This document shows, one piece after another, positions 51,263-60,076 of a stretch of 64,000 bases of DNA (position 1 is the first letter of the stretch; every line of letters begins with the position of its first letter). Source of the stretch: Streptomyces cellulosae (lineage in GTDB: Bacteria > Actinomycetota > Actinomycetes > Streptomycetales > Streptomycetaceae); assembly GCF_000721105.1 (NCBI RefSeq), contig NZ_JOEV01000014.1, forward strand, positions 183,496 through 247,495, given 5' to 3'. Under the pieces are notes generated by a model. The model was not told where the DNA came from and did not search any database. It was given only the letters and a program-made list of their open reading frames with translations. A program made the translations under genes and the position numbers.

Positions 51263-51356
51263 GCGCACCCCCTGTCAACATTCGGAGTTTCTGAATTAAA
51301 TCGGCCCCGGTGACACGCTCGACGGATCATCGGCTGACCCTCGGCGTATCCCCAAA

Positions 51357-51545
51357 AGGGCCCGCAGAGGACCCCCGAAAGGACCCGCGGAGGACCCGCG
51401 GAGGACCCGCGGAGGACCCCCGGAGGACCCCCGATAGGACCCGCGGAGGACCCCCGCAGGATCCGCGGAGGACCCCCGCAGGACCCGCGGAGGACCCGCG
51501 GAGGACCCGCGGAGTACCCACAGAGGAACACCGGAGGCACCCCGG
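51357..51545. repeat. 12-bp minisatellite GAGGACCCGCGG
   Basis: About 15 imperfect units of GAGGACCCGCGG / GAGGACCCCCGG fill the space between the cysteine leader and the ROK gene end. Both strands are open in several frames because the unit is a multiple of three; no ribosome site or recognisable protein supports coding. The adjoining 51263-51356 holds the presumed promoter of the leader and binding-protein operon. Confidence 0.85.
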
Positions 51546-51562
51546 GGGAACTTCGAAAGCCC

Positions 51563-52750
51563 TCACAGGACCCTCAACGGATCCCGGTAGAGCACGTCCA
51601 GTGCCACCGCACCGCCCGCCACGGCCAGCACGGAATCGGGAAAGCTCGTCGGTGTCACGTCCGCCGCCCGGTCCGGCCCGACCGCCTCCCGCAGCGCGGC
51701 AAGGCAGTCCGCGCGGCTGATGATCCCGATCTCGGTGACGACCACCCGTTCCGGGTTCAGCACGTCCAGCAGCAGCCCCGCCGCCCGCCCCGCCATCCGC
51801 GCCCGCTCCACCAACAGCCGTACGGCCGTCGGGTCACCGCCCGCCGCCGCGGCCACCACACGCATCGGGTTCAGCCCGGCGTCGACGCCCGCCGCGCGGG
51901 CCCGTTGGCACAGCGTCCGCTCGCTCAACTCGGTCTGGAGGCAGCCGACCCGGCCGCAGTCGCAGGGTTCCGTCCCGCCCGGCACCGGCAGATGGGCGAT
52001 CGTGCCGGCTTGCGAGCGCGGGCCGTGGTGCACCTCGTCGTTGGTGGCGAACGCCGCGTCGACCACGTTGCCGACGAACAGGTGCAGCACGCTCCGGCTG
52101 CCGCGGGCCCGCCCGAACAGCCGCTCCGCGTTGACCAACGCCCGCGCGTGCCCGTCCACATGGACCGGCAGCGCGGTGCGGGCGCCGATCACCTCCCGTG
52201 CCGGCACCTCGCGCCAGCCCAGCAGTGGATGTTCGACGACGGTCCCGGTCTCCCGGTCCACCCAGCCGCCGGCCGCGAATCCGACGCCCAGGGCCCGGCG
52301 CCCCGGGGTCTCGTCCAGCAGGGCCACCAGACCGTCGGCGGCGCGTGCCAGCACGGACGCGGGATCCGTACGCTCGTGCTTCAACTGCCGCTCGGCCAGC
52401 ACCCGGCCCCGCAGATCGAGCACCGCGACCGTCGTGTAGGGCACGGCCACATGGACCGCGCCCACCACGAACCGGGAGTCGTCCAGGTCGACGGGCACAT
52501 GTGGCCTGCCCACACCCTGAGACCGCCGGGGCACGGCGGCCTCGCGGATCAACCCCGCCTCGGTGAAGCGGGCGCAGTAGTCGGTGACCGACGCCGGGGA
52601 CAGCCCGGTCAGCCGGGAGAGGGTGCTGCGGGCGACGGGCCCGTGCTCCAGCACGGACCGCAGGACGACGCTCGCGTTCGTCCGGCGCCGGTCGCTGTCG
52701 GCGGCGCGGGGTACGGGGGAGGTGAGAGGTGGTGCCGCGGTACGGGGCAT
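51563..52750 (-). CDS. ROK-family transcriptional regulator
   Basis: 395 aa. The winged helix HGPVARSTLSRLTGLSPASV (residues ~45-64) is followed by a ROK domain with the zinc motif PCDCGRVGCLQTELSER intact, unlike CsnR. The ATG at 52750 has GAGGAAG 6 bases upstream, preferred over the start at 52780. A leader peptide ORF lies 76 bases upstream on the same strand. Its ligand is unknown; ROK regulators normally bind sugars, but its position suggests control of the adjacent organosulfur-type operon. Confidence 0.87.
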   Translation of the reverse strand: MPRTAAPPLTSPVPRAADSDRRRTNASVVLRSVLEHGPVARSTLSRLTGLSPASVTDYCARFTEAGLIREAAVPRRSQGVGRPHVPVDLDDSRFVVGAVHVAVPYTTVAVLDLRGRVLAERQLKHERTDPASVLARAADGLVALLDETPGRRALGVGFAAGGWVDRETGTVVEHPLLGWREVPAREVIGARTALPVHVDGHARALVNAERLFGRARGSRSVLHLFVGNVVDAAFATNDEVHHGPRSQAGTIAHLPVPGGTEPCDCGRVGCLQTELSERTLCQRARAAGVDAGLNPMRVVAAAAGGDPTAVRLLVERARMAGRAAGLLLDVLNPERVVVTEIGIISRADCLAALREAVGPDRAADVTPTSFPDSVLAVAGGAVALDVLYRDPLRVL

Positions 52751-52826
52751 GGGGAACTTCCTCGGGAACGGGTCCGACACTGCGCCGTCTCATGCGTCGA
52801 GGCGCGTCGGAGCCGCTCCGGCCGCC

Positions 52827-52910
52827 TCAGGGGCGGCGACAGGTGGCCGTGCCCACGCGTCGCAGGTCGACGTAGCGACGCGACGAGAAGTTCAGGGCCT
52901 GGGCAACCAT
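52827..52910 (-). CDS. Leader peptide (RRxVDLxR...C family), 27 aa
   Basis: ATG at 52910 opens MVAQALNF, then SSRRYVDLRRVGTATC and ends RRP. The pattern matches the many Streptomyces 'putative leader peptides' of the form RRxHVDLxRxxSxxC (His is Tyr here), thought to be attenuator peptides. No ribosome site precedes it; TAGCTT sits 7 bases before the ATG, so a leaderless transcript is plausible. A GTG two codons earlier (52916) is an alternative. Confidence 0.7.
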   Translation of the reverse strand: MVAQALNFSSRRYVDLRRVGTATCRRP

Positions 52911-53213
52911 GCGCACGAAGCTAGCAAATGCCCCCACCGCTGCCCAGACGGCGACCGACGGGCGAGACGGCACCTGTCCACGCGGCAGTTCCCTTTGGTG
53001 GGTCTCCACAGAGGCCCATCAAGCCGTCCTCGTAGTCCGGACCACCTCACCTCAGTGACCAGCATCACGCGAAACCAGGTGTAACCCTCACCCTTTGTCC
53101 GGAGCCCACCAAGCCTCCGCTCCCCCCTTTGTCGAGCGCTGACGGTGAACGGCCCGAGTGCGCTGGGATAGCGTCGCCGTGTCCCTTGCCGTTCACACCC
53201 TCGCGGAGTCCTC
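52911..53213. other. Divergent intergenic region, leader peptide / bioY
   Basis: About 300 bases containing the promoter for the leftward leader peptide (TAGCTT near 52917-52922) and that of bioY. No further gene or clear palindrome found. Confidence 0.55.
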
Positions 53214-53789
53214 ATGAGCACCGCCGTCGCCCCCGCCCGCACCGGCCAGGTCCTCGCCGACCTGCTGCCCGCCTCCCGCGTCCGGGACATCACGCTCGTG
53301 CTCGGCGGCGCCGCGCTCACCGGCCTCGCCGCCCAGATCGCGGTGCCCGTGCCGGGTTCCCCGGTCCCGGTGACCGGCCAAACCTTCGCCGCGCTGCTCG
53401 TCGGCACCGGCCTCGGCGCCCGCCGCGGTGTGTCCGCGCTCGTCCTGTACGCGCTGGCCGGTCTCGCCGGTGTGCCGTGGTTCGCGAACGGCACCTCCGG
53501 TGTCTCCGTCTCCTTCGGCTACATCCTCGGCATGATCCTCGCCTCCGCCGCCGTCGGTGCGTTGGCCCGCCGTGGCGCCGACCGCTCGGTGCCGCGGATG
53601 GCGGGCACCATGCTGGTGGGCGAGGCGATCATCTACGCCGTCGGTGTCCCGTACCTCGCCTACGCCGCCGACCTCTCGGTCTCCGCCGCGATCGCGGCCG
53701 GCCTCACCCCGTTCCTGATCGGCGACGCCCTGAAGGCCGCCCTGGCGATGGGTGTCCTGCCCACCGCCTGGAAGTTCCTCAAGCGCTGA
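53214..53789 (+). CDS. bioY: Biotin transporter BioY
   Basis: 191 aa. The S-component of an energy-coupling-factor biotin importer. Six predicted helices; family motifs GGAALTGLAAQIAVPVPGSP and PVPVTGQTFAALLVGTGLGA, RRGVSALVLYALAGLAGVPW and SFGYILGMILASAAVGAL. No BioM/BioN genes are adjacent, so it may work alone or with a shared ECF module. Ends with a 11-base overlap onto the convergent oxidase remnant. Confidence 0.93.
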   Translation: MSTAVAPARTGQVLADLLPASRVRDITLVLGGAALTGLAAQIAVPVPGSPVPVTGQTFAALLVGTGLGARRGVSALVLYALAGLAGVPWFANGTSGVSVSFGYILGMILASAAVGALARRGADRSVPRMAGTMLVGEAIIYAVGVPYLAYAADLSVSAAIAAGLTPFLIGDALKAALAMGVLPTAWKFLKR

Positions 53790-54534
53790 CGCCGTAGTTC
53801 CTGCGGAAGAGGTTCGCCGGGTCGCACCGCGACTTCACCTCGGCGAGCCTCTTTCGCGTCTCGGCGTCGTACAGCCCCTCGCCGCGATCCCCCGCCCCGA
53901 ACACGAAGTTGAGCGAACGGCCCATCGTGGCGGGCGCGAGCAGCGTGAGGGCCAGCTCCATCGGAGCACGCGCCTCGGCCCGCCCACTGCTCGTACGCCC
54001 GCAGCACGGCCGCGGGATCGACGGCGCGGCCGTCGAAGGTGAGCGAGCCGCCGTAGAGCGTCCGTACGGGAACCAGCCCGATCTCCAGCTCGGTCACGAC
54101 GCCCACGGTGTGACCGCCGCCGAGCAGCGCGCCGAACAGGTCGGGGTCGGACGCGCGGGTGACGTGCCTCGTCCGGCCGTCCGCGGTGACGAGGTCGAGG
54201 GCACGCACAGGGTCCATGCGCTTCGTCGAGATGAGGACGCCGCCCTCCGAGGCGCCGGGCAGCCCGTGGCCCGGACGCCGACCGGCAGGTCCCGTTCGGC
54301 CGCATACCGGACGGCGGCGGCGACCTCGGCGGCGGAGCGGGCGGCGACGACAAGAGCGGGGCGCTGGGTGAAACCGGTCCGGAAACCAGCGAGTTCGTCG
54401 TCGTAGCCGGGGTCGGTGGGACGGAGAACGAGCAGGTCTTCGAGGGCGGTCACGTGATCCATGCGGCCCATGCGGCTCATGCGGCTCATGCGGCTCATGC
54501 GGCTCATGCGGCTCATGCGGCTCATGCGGCTCAC
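53779..54534 (-). pseudogene. Decayed FAD-linked oxidase (berberine-bridge-enzyme-like)
   Basis: Three pieces of one FAD_binding_4/BBE protein lie in three leftward frames: the N-terminal part (HVTALEDLLVLRPTDPGYDD and RPALVVAARSAAEVAAAVRY, to about 54280), a middle part (SDPDLFGALLGGGHTVGVVT, about 54030-54240) and the C-terminal BBE end (GEGLYDAETRKRLAEVKSRC and NLFRRNYG, 53779-53961). About 250 codons remain of the usual ~450, so there are internal deletions as well as at least two frameshifts. The FAD-linking His region is missing. Non-functional. Confidence 0.8.
54460..54531. repeat. Eight 9-bp units (CATGCGGCT) at the start of the oxidase remnant
   Basis: CATGCGGCC once (54460) and CATGCGGCT seven times to 54531, exact head-to-tail. 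Leftward it reads (MSR)n and would provide many tandem ATG starts. Confidence 0.92.
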
Positions 54535-54537
54535 GAT

Positions 54538-54576
54538 GGCCGTATGACCTGACAGATGCCGTCAGGTCATGCGGCC
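54538..54576. terminator. Long hairpin between LPXTG gene and oxidase remnant
   Basis: A 16-bp stem with a 7-base loop (arms 54538-54553 and 54561-54576; core ATGACCTGAC / GTCAGGTCAT) with one G-T wobble. It lies 33 bases after the leftward LPXTG gene stop and so is a likely terminator; an operator is the alternative. Confidence 0.6.
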
Positions 54577-54608
54577 CTTTCCTTTCCCCTACGGGTTCGT
54601 GCGCGGAC

Positions 54609-55322
54609 TCAGCTTGTCCGCCGAGGCCGCCGCTGCGACCACCACAGTCCGCCCGCGCCCGCCGCCAGCAGGGCCGCGCCCACCGCACCCAGCGGCACGA
54701 CTCCCGGACCGGTCTTCGGGAGTTCGTCACTGCCCGGCGCCACCGGCCCGTTGTCGGTGCCGAGCAGCAGCGGGGTGGCCGGGGCGTTCGGTGACGGGTT
54801 CGTCGTGCCGAACGGGACCGGGCCCTGCTGCCAGAACGTCTTCTTCCCGTCGCCGCTCTGGACGGGCAGGCAGATCTTTCCGGTCTTGCTCAGACCGAAC
54901 GTCGCGTCGACGGAATAGGACTTCGACTGTCCGGCCGTGAGGTTGTCGACGGGGCAGGAGAAACCGCTGTTCGATCCCTTCGGAAGATTCTTTTCGTCGA
55001 TCGCGGAACAGCCCTGAACGTTCTTGACTGTGAGGCCGTCGAATCCGACGACCAAGAGCTGGATCTTGCCGCTTTCCTTGGTTCCCCCGTTTTTTACGGT
55101 GGCGGTGAGACCGGTTTTTTCCGAGCTGTTGTCGACGGAGATCTTCTCGGGCAGCGTCGTGATCAGCTTCACGCCCGCCGGTGCCTCGTCGACGGCCTTT
55201 CCCCCCTTGCTGCTCCCGGGCCCCTGGTCATCCGCACCGGCGGTGAACGGAAGGATCAGCACGGCCGAGAAAGCTGCCGTGACCAGCGACCCCGCGATGG
55301 TCGTCGTGCGACGAGAACTCAT
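54609..55322 (-). CDS. LPXTG-anchored cell-surface protein
   Basis: 237 aa. A signal peptide (TTTIAGSLVTAAFSAVLILP, then FTAGAD) is followed by a ~130-residue beta-rich domain with two or three Cys (VQGCSA, GFSCPV, KICLPV), a Pro-rich spacer and the sorting signal LPKTG with a hydrophobic helix (GAVGAALLAAGAGGLWW) and basic end (RRPRR). A sortase should anchor it to the wall. The ATG at 55322 has AAGGGGG upstream; the frame continues to 55448 without support. Divergent from a Ser/Thr kinase gene. Confidence 0.85.
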   Translation of the reverse strand: MSSRRTTTIAGSLVTAAFSAVLILPFTAGADDQGPGSSKGGKAVDEAPAGVKLITTLPEKISVDNSSEKTGLTATVKNGGTKESGKIQLLVVGFDGLTVKNVQGCSAIDEKNLPKGSNSGFSCPVDNLTAGQSKSYSVDATFGLSKTGKICLPVQSGDGKKTFWQQGPVPFGTTNPSPNAPATPLLLGTDNGPVAPGSDELPKTGPGVVPLGAVGAALLAAGAGGLWWSQRRPRRTS

Positions 55323-55501
55323 GTTCGTCCCCCTTGGCTGCGCCTGAATTCGCAGTACTTGAAGAGGTACCACAAGATTTCTCCGCACTATGCTGGTACG
55401 GCTCGAAGTGTGACCATTGTGTTCCAGTCGGGACGGTCCGGAAAGCATTGAGGGGGTGCGACGGATTGTCGGGGAATACGAGGAACGGCGGAGTTCCTGG
55501 G

Positions 55502-57757
55502 GTGTTGGTGGCGGGGCGCTACCGGCTGGTCGAGAGTATCGGCCAGGGGGGAATGGGGCGGGTGTGGCGAGCCGCCGACGAAATGCTCGACCGGCAGGTC
55601 GCGGTGAAGGAGATGAGCATCGACGGCCTCGACGCGGAGGACACCCGCACCCGCCGCGAACGTACCCTGCGGGAGGCCCGGGCGACGGCCCGGATCGACC
55701 ATCCCAACGTGGTCCGGGTGTACGACGTCGTGGACGAGGGCGGACGCCTGTGGATCGTCATGGAATTGGTGGCCGGCCGCTCCCTCGAACGCATCATGGC
55801 GGAGGAGGGCCCGCTGGGCCCGCGTGAGACGGCACTCCTCGGACTCGGTCTGGTGGAGGCGCTGCGGCAGGTGCACGAACGGGGCGTACTGCACCGGGAC
55901 ATCAAACCCGGGAACGTCCTGGTGGAGAACGCCGACACCGGACGGTTCCCGAACGGCCCGCGGGTCGTCCTCACGGACTTCGGCATCGCGGCGATCCAGG
56001 ACGCCAAGGCGCTCACCATGGTCGGCATGCTGGTCGGCTCACCCGACTACATGGCCCCCGAACGCGTCTCCGGCCGCCCGCAGGGCCCGCCGTCCGACGT
56101 CTGGTCCCTCGGCGCGACCCTGTGCGCGGCGATGGGCGGCCGCTCCCCCTTCTCCCGCGACACCACACTGGCGACCCTCCACGCGGTCCTCTACGAGGAG
56201 CCCGAAATCCCCTCCGGAGCAGGCCCGTTGCGCGACACCCTGGCCACACTCCTGGAGAAGGACCCGTCGGCCCGACCGGGCTTGGCAGACCTGGAGGCCT
56301 CGCTGCGACCGCTGGCGTTCCCGACCCTGCCCCCGACCCCGACCCCGACCCCGACGGTCGCGGTCGCGGTGACGGCGGACGGGGCTGGGGAAGTTGAGGG
56401 GCATGAGGGACATCAGGGGCCTCGGCCGAGGGAGGGGGGCCGGGAGGGGCCGCGGGAACGGGAAGGGGTTGAGGGGGAGCAGAGGGATGAAGGACTTCGG
56501 GGGGAGATGGGGGAGTGGCGGGGCGAGAAGGGAGTGGAGGAAGCGGGCGGTGTGTCGGATGCCGCGCGCCGACCCGGGACGGGACCTGGACCGGGAGCTG
56601 AACCGGGATATGAACGGGCGCCCGGATCCGTACCGGAGGAACCGGAGACCCCGGACGCACCGGAGGTCAGCGACTCCGTCCCTCCCCTTGCGCACGTAGC
56701 AGAGGAGGAGCCGCCCGCCCCGGCCTCCGGGCGGACCCGGTCCCTGCGGGCGATGCCCGATCCCCGGCGGCCCGCACCGGCACCCCTATCCCCACCCCCA
56801 CCGCCACCGCCACCTCCACCTCCACCTCCACCCGCACCTCCACCCGCACCTCCACCCGCGCCGGCGCCGGAAGCCGGAGCCGACTCCACGCCCGTCATCC
56901 CGCCGCCTCCCAACGCCTCCACCGAGACCGCGTTCGAGAGGTGCTCGGAGACCCGCTCCGAGACGCCCTCCGGCAACTCTGCGGGAGCTTTGCCTCAAGG
57001 GCGCACCGGCGTCTCCCTCGTCCGCGAACAGGCGAGGACCGAGGCCTCCACCCACAGCCCGTCGCCCAGCCACACCCCACACCCTGCCCAGACCCCGCAC
57101 CCCGCCCACAGCCCGGCCCCCACCCCCGGCCACGGCCGAAGCCGCGCCGGGCTGTTCGCCGCCGTCGGTGTGGTCGCCGCCGGCGCCGTCGTGGCGATTG
57201 TGCTCGCTGCGAGCTCCGGGCCCCCCGGCGACACCACCGCGGGATCCACACCGTCCCCGTCCGCGTCGGCGGGCTCCAGCACCCCGAGCGGCAGTCCGGC
57301 GCCCACGGTCGAGGGCACGTCACGGCCGCGGAGCCTGCCGCCCGGTACGCACGAGGAGGCGGGCGGGTTCGCGTGGGCGACCCCGCGGGGCTGGCGGCGG
57401 GACGTGAAGACGGGTGCGGAGGTCCACTACACCTCCCCGGACGGCAAACAGGAGCTCGCCGCCAAGTCCGCCCTGGCGCACGGCGATCTGATGGAGACCT
57501 GGGAGACCTCGGAGCAGAACGCCCACCAGGGCCGGGACTACCGGAAGATCCGCCTGGACGAGACGACGTTCCGCGGCCACCCCGCGGTCGTGTGGGAGTA
57601 CACCTTCACCCTCAAGGGCGTCCCCTGGCACGCCCACTTGCTGGGCTTCGACGCCAACGGGAAGTCGTACCAGATCAACACCTGGTACCAGCCGGACGTC
57701 GAGACGCAGGCCCTGAAGACGTACGCCCAGGTCAGGGACAGCTTCACGGTCCTGTGA
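55502..57757 (+). CDS. Membrane Ser/Thr protein kinase with extracellular domain
   Basis: 751 aa from the chosen GTG at 55502 (MLVAGRYRLVESIGQGGMGR); the frame opens at 55334, so a longer start is possible. Kinase motifs: Lys in QVAVKEMSIDG, HRDIKPGNVLVEN, LTDFGIAAIQD and MVGSPDYMAPERVSG. A ~270-residue linker follows, highly charged and then Pro-rich (more than ten consecutive Pro), next a membrane helix (LFAAVGVVAAGAVVAIVLAA) and an extracellular domain of ~150 residues of unknown type; no PASTA repeats. Probably senses an external signal and phosphorylates cytoplasmic targets. Confidence 0.9.
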   Translation: MLVAGRYRLVESIGQGGMGRVWRAADEMLDRQVAVKEMSIDGLDAEDTRTRRERTLREARATARIDHPNVVRVYDVVDEGGRLWIVMELVAGRSLERIMAEEGPLGPRETALLGLGLVEALRQVHERGVLHRDIKPGNVLVENADTGRFPNGPRVVLTDFGIAAIQDAKALTMVGMLVGSPDYMAPERVSGRPQGPPSDVWSLGATLCAAMGGRSPFSRDTTLATLHAVLYEEPEIPSGAGPLRDTLATLLEKDPSARPGLADLEASLRPLAFPTLPPTPTPTPTVAVAVTADGAGEVEGHEGHQGPRPREGGREGPREREGVEGEQRDEGLRGEMGEWRGEKGVEEAGGVSDAARRPGTGPGPGAEPGYERAPGSVPEEPETPDAPEVSDSVPPLAHVAEEEPPAPASGRTRSLRAMPDPRRPAPAPLSPPPPPPPPPPPPPPAPPPAPPPAPAPEAGADSTPVIPPPPNASTETAFERCSETRSETPSGNSAGALPQGRTGVSLVREQARTEASTHSPSPSHTPHPAQTPHPAHSPAPTPGHGRSRAGLFAAVGVVAAGAVVAIVLAASSGPPGDTTAGSTPSPSASAGSSTPSGSPAPTVEGTSRPRSLPPGTHEEAGGFAWATPRGWRRDVKTGAEVHYTSPDGKQELAAKSALAHGDLMETWETSEQNAHQGRDYRKIRLDETTFRGHPAVVWEYTFTLKGVPWHAHLLGFDANGKSYQINTWYQPDVETQALKTYAQVRDSFTVL

Positions 57758-57766
57758 GACACGGGC

Positions 57767-57824
57767 GGGCGCCCGCGGGTGTCCGCGAGCGCCCGTTGGC
57801 GTCAGTGAGCGCCCGCGGGCGCCC
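57767..57824. terminator. Bidirectional terminator between kinase and permease genes
   Basis: GGGCGCCCGCGGG (57767) and CCCGCGGGCGCCC (57812) pair perfectly over 13 bp around a 32-base loop, between convergent genes. Confidence 0.72.
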
Positions 57825-57832
57825 CTGTGCGC

Positions 57833-59293
57833 TCAGACCTTCGTGAGCGTACGACGACCGCTCATGACCCTCTCCTTCACGACGGCGATGACGAGCACGA
57901 TCGCCGCCACCATCAGCGACAACAGCACCGTCTCCCGCCCGTCGTGCTCCGTGTCGGTGAGCATGTAGCCCAGGACGAACACGATCAGCGCGGCCGTCGC
58001 CCAGGTCAGGTACGGGTACAGCCACATCCGCACGATCAGCCTCTCCGGCGCCTCGGCCTGGATGATCTTCCGCATCCGCAGCTGCGAGAAGCAGATGACG
58101 AGCCAGACGAACAGGGCCACCGCGCCGGAGGAGTTGACGAGGAAGAGGAAGATCTTGTCCGGGGACAGGTAGTTGAAGAAGACGGCGACGAAGCCGAACA
58201 CGACCGAGGCGAGGATGGCCGTCATCGGCACACCCCGGCTGTTGACCCGCGCGAACGCCTTCGGCGCGTCGCCCCGCTCGCCGAGCGAGAAGGCCATCCG
58301 GGAGGCCGTGTACAGACCGGAGTTGAGACACGACAGCACCGAGGTCAGCACGATGAAGTTCATGATCTGGCCTGCGTGCGCGATGCCGAGGGAGTCGAGG
58401 GCGGCGACGTAGGAACCCTTGTCGGCGATGGACTTGTCGTTCCAGGGCAGCAGGGCGACGACGACGAAAATGGAACCCAGGTAGAAGACGCCGATACGCC
58501 AGATGATGCTGTTGGTGGACTTGGTGACGGCCCGCTGCGGGTCCTCCGACTCACCGGCGGCGAGGGTGGCGATCTCGCTGCCCATGAAGGAGAAGACGAC
58601 GAGGAGCACACCGGTGAGGATGGCGCCGGGCCCGTTCGGCAGGAACCCGCCGTGGTCGGTGAGGTTGCCCAGACCGGCCTTGTCGCTGTCGACGCCCGGC
58701 AGCACGCCGAACACGGCCAGCCCGCCGACGACGATGAACGCGCCGATCGCCACGACCTTGATCCCGGCGAACCAGAACTCGAACTCGCCGTAGGAGCCCA
58801 CGGAGATCAGGTTGGTGGCGGTCAGTACCACCATCACGATCAGCGCCCACCCCCACTGCGGTACGGCGGGCACCCACCCTTCGAGGATCTTGGCACCGGC
58901 GGTGGCCTCCACGGCGAGCACCACGACCCAGAAGAACCAGTACAGCCAGCCGATGGAGAACCCGGCCCAGCTCCCGAGCGCCCGGTCGGCGTGGGCCGAG
59001 AACGACCCGGACGTCGGATTCGCGGCGGACATCTCGCCGAGCATCCGCATCACCAGCACCACGAGGGTGCCGACGAGGGCGTACGAGAGAAGGATGCCGG
59101 GTCCGGCGGTGGCGATGCCGGTGCTCGAGCCGACGAACAGTCCGGCCCCGATGACACCGCCGATGGCGATCATCGAGAGATGACGGCTCTTGAGTCCTGC
59201 CTGGAGGCCGCCGCCGGGGCCGCCGGGTTCGCCGGATTCGCCGGGGTCTCCTGGGGAGTGACCGGCCTGGGGGAGGGTCGGCTGCGAGGTCAT
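57833..59293 (-). CDS. Amino-acid permease (APC superfamily, GABA/proline-type)
   Basis: 486 aa, about 12 predicted helices. The first conserved helix SMIAIGGVIGAGLFVGSSTG and the loop ANPTSGSFSAHADRALGSWA are typical of the AAT family of proton-coupled amino-acid permeases (GabP, ProY, AnsP). A Gly/Pro-rich N-terminal tail (GDPGESGEPGGPGGGLQAGL) precedes helix 1. Substrate not inferable. Monocistronic; divergent from rpiB across 214 relatively AT-rich bases that hold both promoters. Confidence 0.9.
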   Translation of the reverse strand: MTSQPTLPQAGHSPGDPGESGEPGGPGGGLQAGLKSRHLSMIAIGGVIGAGLFVGSSTGIATAGPGILLSYALVGTLVVLVMRMLGEMSAANPTSGSFSAHADRALGSWAGFSIGWLYWFFWVVVLAVEATAGAKILEGWVPAVPQWGWALIVMVVLTATNLISVGSYGEFEFWFAGIKVVAIGAFIVVGGLAVFGVLPGVDSDKAGLGNLTDHGGFLPNGPGAILTGVLLVVFSFMGSEIATLAAGESEDPQRAVTKSTNSIIWRIGVFYLGSIFVVVALLPWNDKSIADKGSYVAALDSLGIAHAGQIMNFIVLTSVLSCLNSGLYTASRMAFSLGERGDAPKAFARVNSRGVPMTAILASVVFGFVAVFFNYLSPDKIFLFLVNSSGAVALFVWLVICFSQLRMRKIIQAEAPERLIVRMWLYPYLTWATAALIVFVLGYMLTDTEHDGRETVLLSLMVAAIVLVIAVVKERVMSGRRTLTKV

Positions 59294-59507
59294 GGAGGGA
59301 TTTCCTTTGCGCCGGGTGAACTGTCCCGCGTACGAGCGGTGTACGGGGCGAACGAGTCGGTCCAGTGAATCGGAGGCAAAGAGATACGTGAACCTTTGAA
59401 TCCAGATTGTTACTTGAGCTTTTCCTGAGGTTCTGTAGCATTGCCCGGAGTTTGCGCGCCACGCCCCCGGGGCTGCTGCCCCGAAACGTCCGTGTCACAC
59501 TCGTCCC

Positions 59508-59993
59508 ATGCGCGTGTATCTCGGCTCCGACCATGCGGGCTTCGAACTCAAGAACCACCTCGTCGACTGGCTCGAGGCGGCCGGCCACGACCCCGTGGAC
59601 TGCGGTCCGCACATCTACGACGCCCAGGACGACTACCCCCCGTTCTGCCTCCGCGCCGCGGAGCGTACGGCGGCCGACCCCGGCTCCCTCGGCGTCGTGA
59701 TCGGCGGCTCCGGCAACGGCGAGCAGATCGCGGCGAACAAGGTGAAGGGCGTGCGCGCGGCGCTGGCCTGGAGCGAGGAGACGGCGTCGCTCGGCCGCCA
59801 GCACAACAACGCGAACGTCGTCGCGGTGGGCGCGCGCATGCACACGCAGGACGAGGCGACGAAGTTCGTCGAGACCTTCCTCAACACCCCGTTCTCCGGT
59901 GGTGAGCGCCACATCCGCCGCATCGAGATGCTGGCCGACTACGAAACGACGGGCGACCTGCCGCCGATCCCGGCGCATCACCCGCAGCGGTAG
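59508..59993 (+). CDS. rpiB: Ribose-5-phosphate isomerase B
   Basis: 161 aa. Interconverts ribose 5-phosphate and ribulose 5-phosphate in the pentose phosphate pathway. Motifs MRVYLGSDHAGFELKNHLVD, GVVIGGSGNGEQIAANKVKG (active-site and anion-binding residues) and SLGRQHNNANVVAVGARMHT match RpiB/LacAB. In the mycobacterial type the active-site Cys of E. coli RpiB is replaced, as seen here (GGSGNGEQ), so catalysis uses the Glu (established for M. tuberculosis RpiB). Confidence 0.94.
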   Translation: MRVYLGSDHAGFELKNHLVDWLEAAGHDPVDCGPHIYDAQDDYPPFCLRAAERTAADPGSLGVVIGGSGNGEQIAANKVKGVRAALAWSEETASLGRQHNNANVVAVGARMHTQDEATKFVETFLNTPFSGGERHIRRIEMLADYETTGDLPPIPAHHPQR

Positions 59994-60076
59994 CGGTAGC
60001 GGTAACGGCAGCCGGGGGCGGCAGCACGAAGGACACGAAGAACGAGAAGCACACGAAGGAAAGGGCAGGGAGCACG

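Noticed and set aside
51310..51720. Arg/Pro/Asp repeat proteins readable on either strand in the 12-bp minisatellite
   Set aside because: Open because the unit length is a multiple of three; no ribosome site and it runs into the ROK gene.
57827..59368. 513-codon frame opposite the amino-acid permease
   Set aside because: Antisense shadow full of Glu/His/Asp runs; the permease has the APC motifs.
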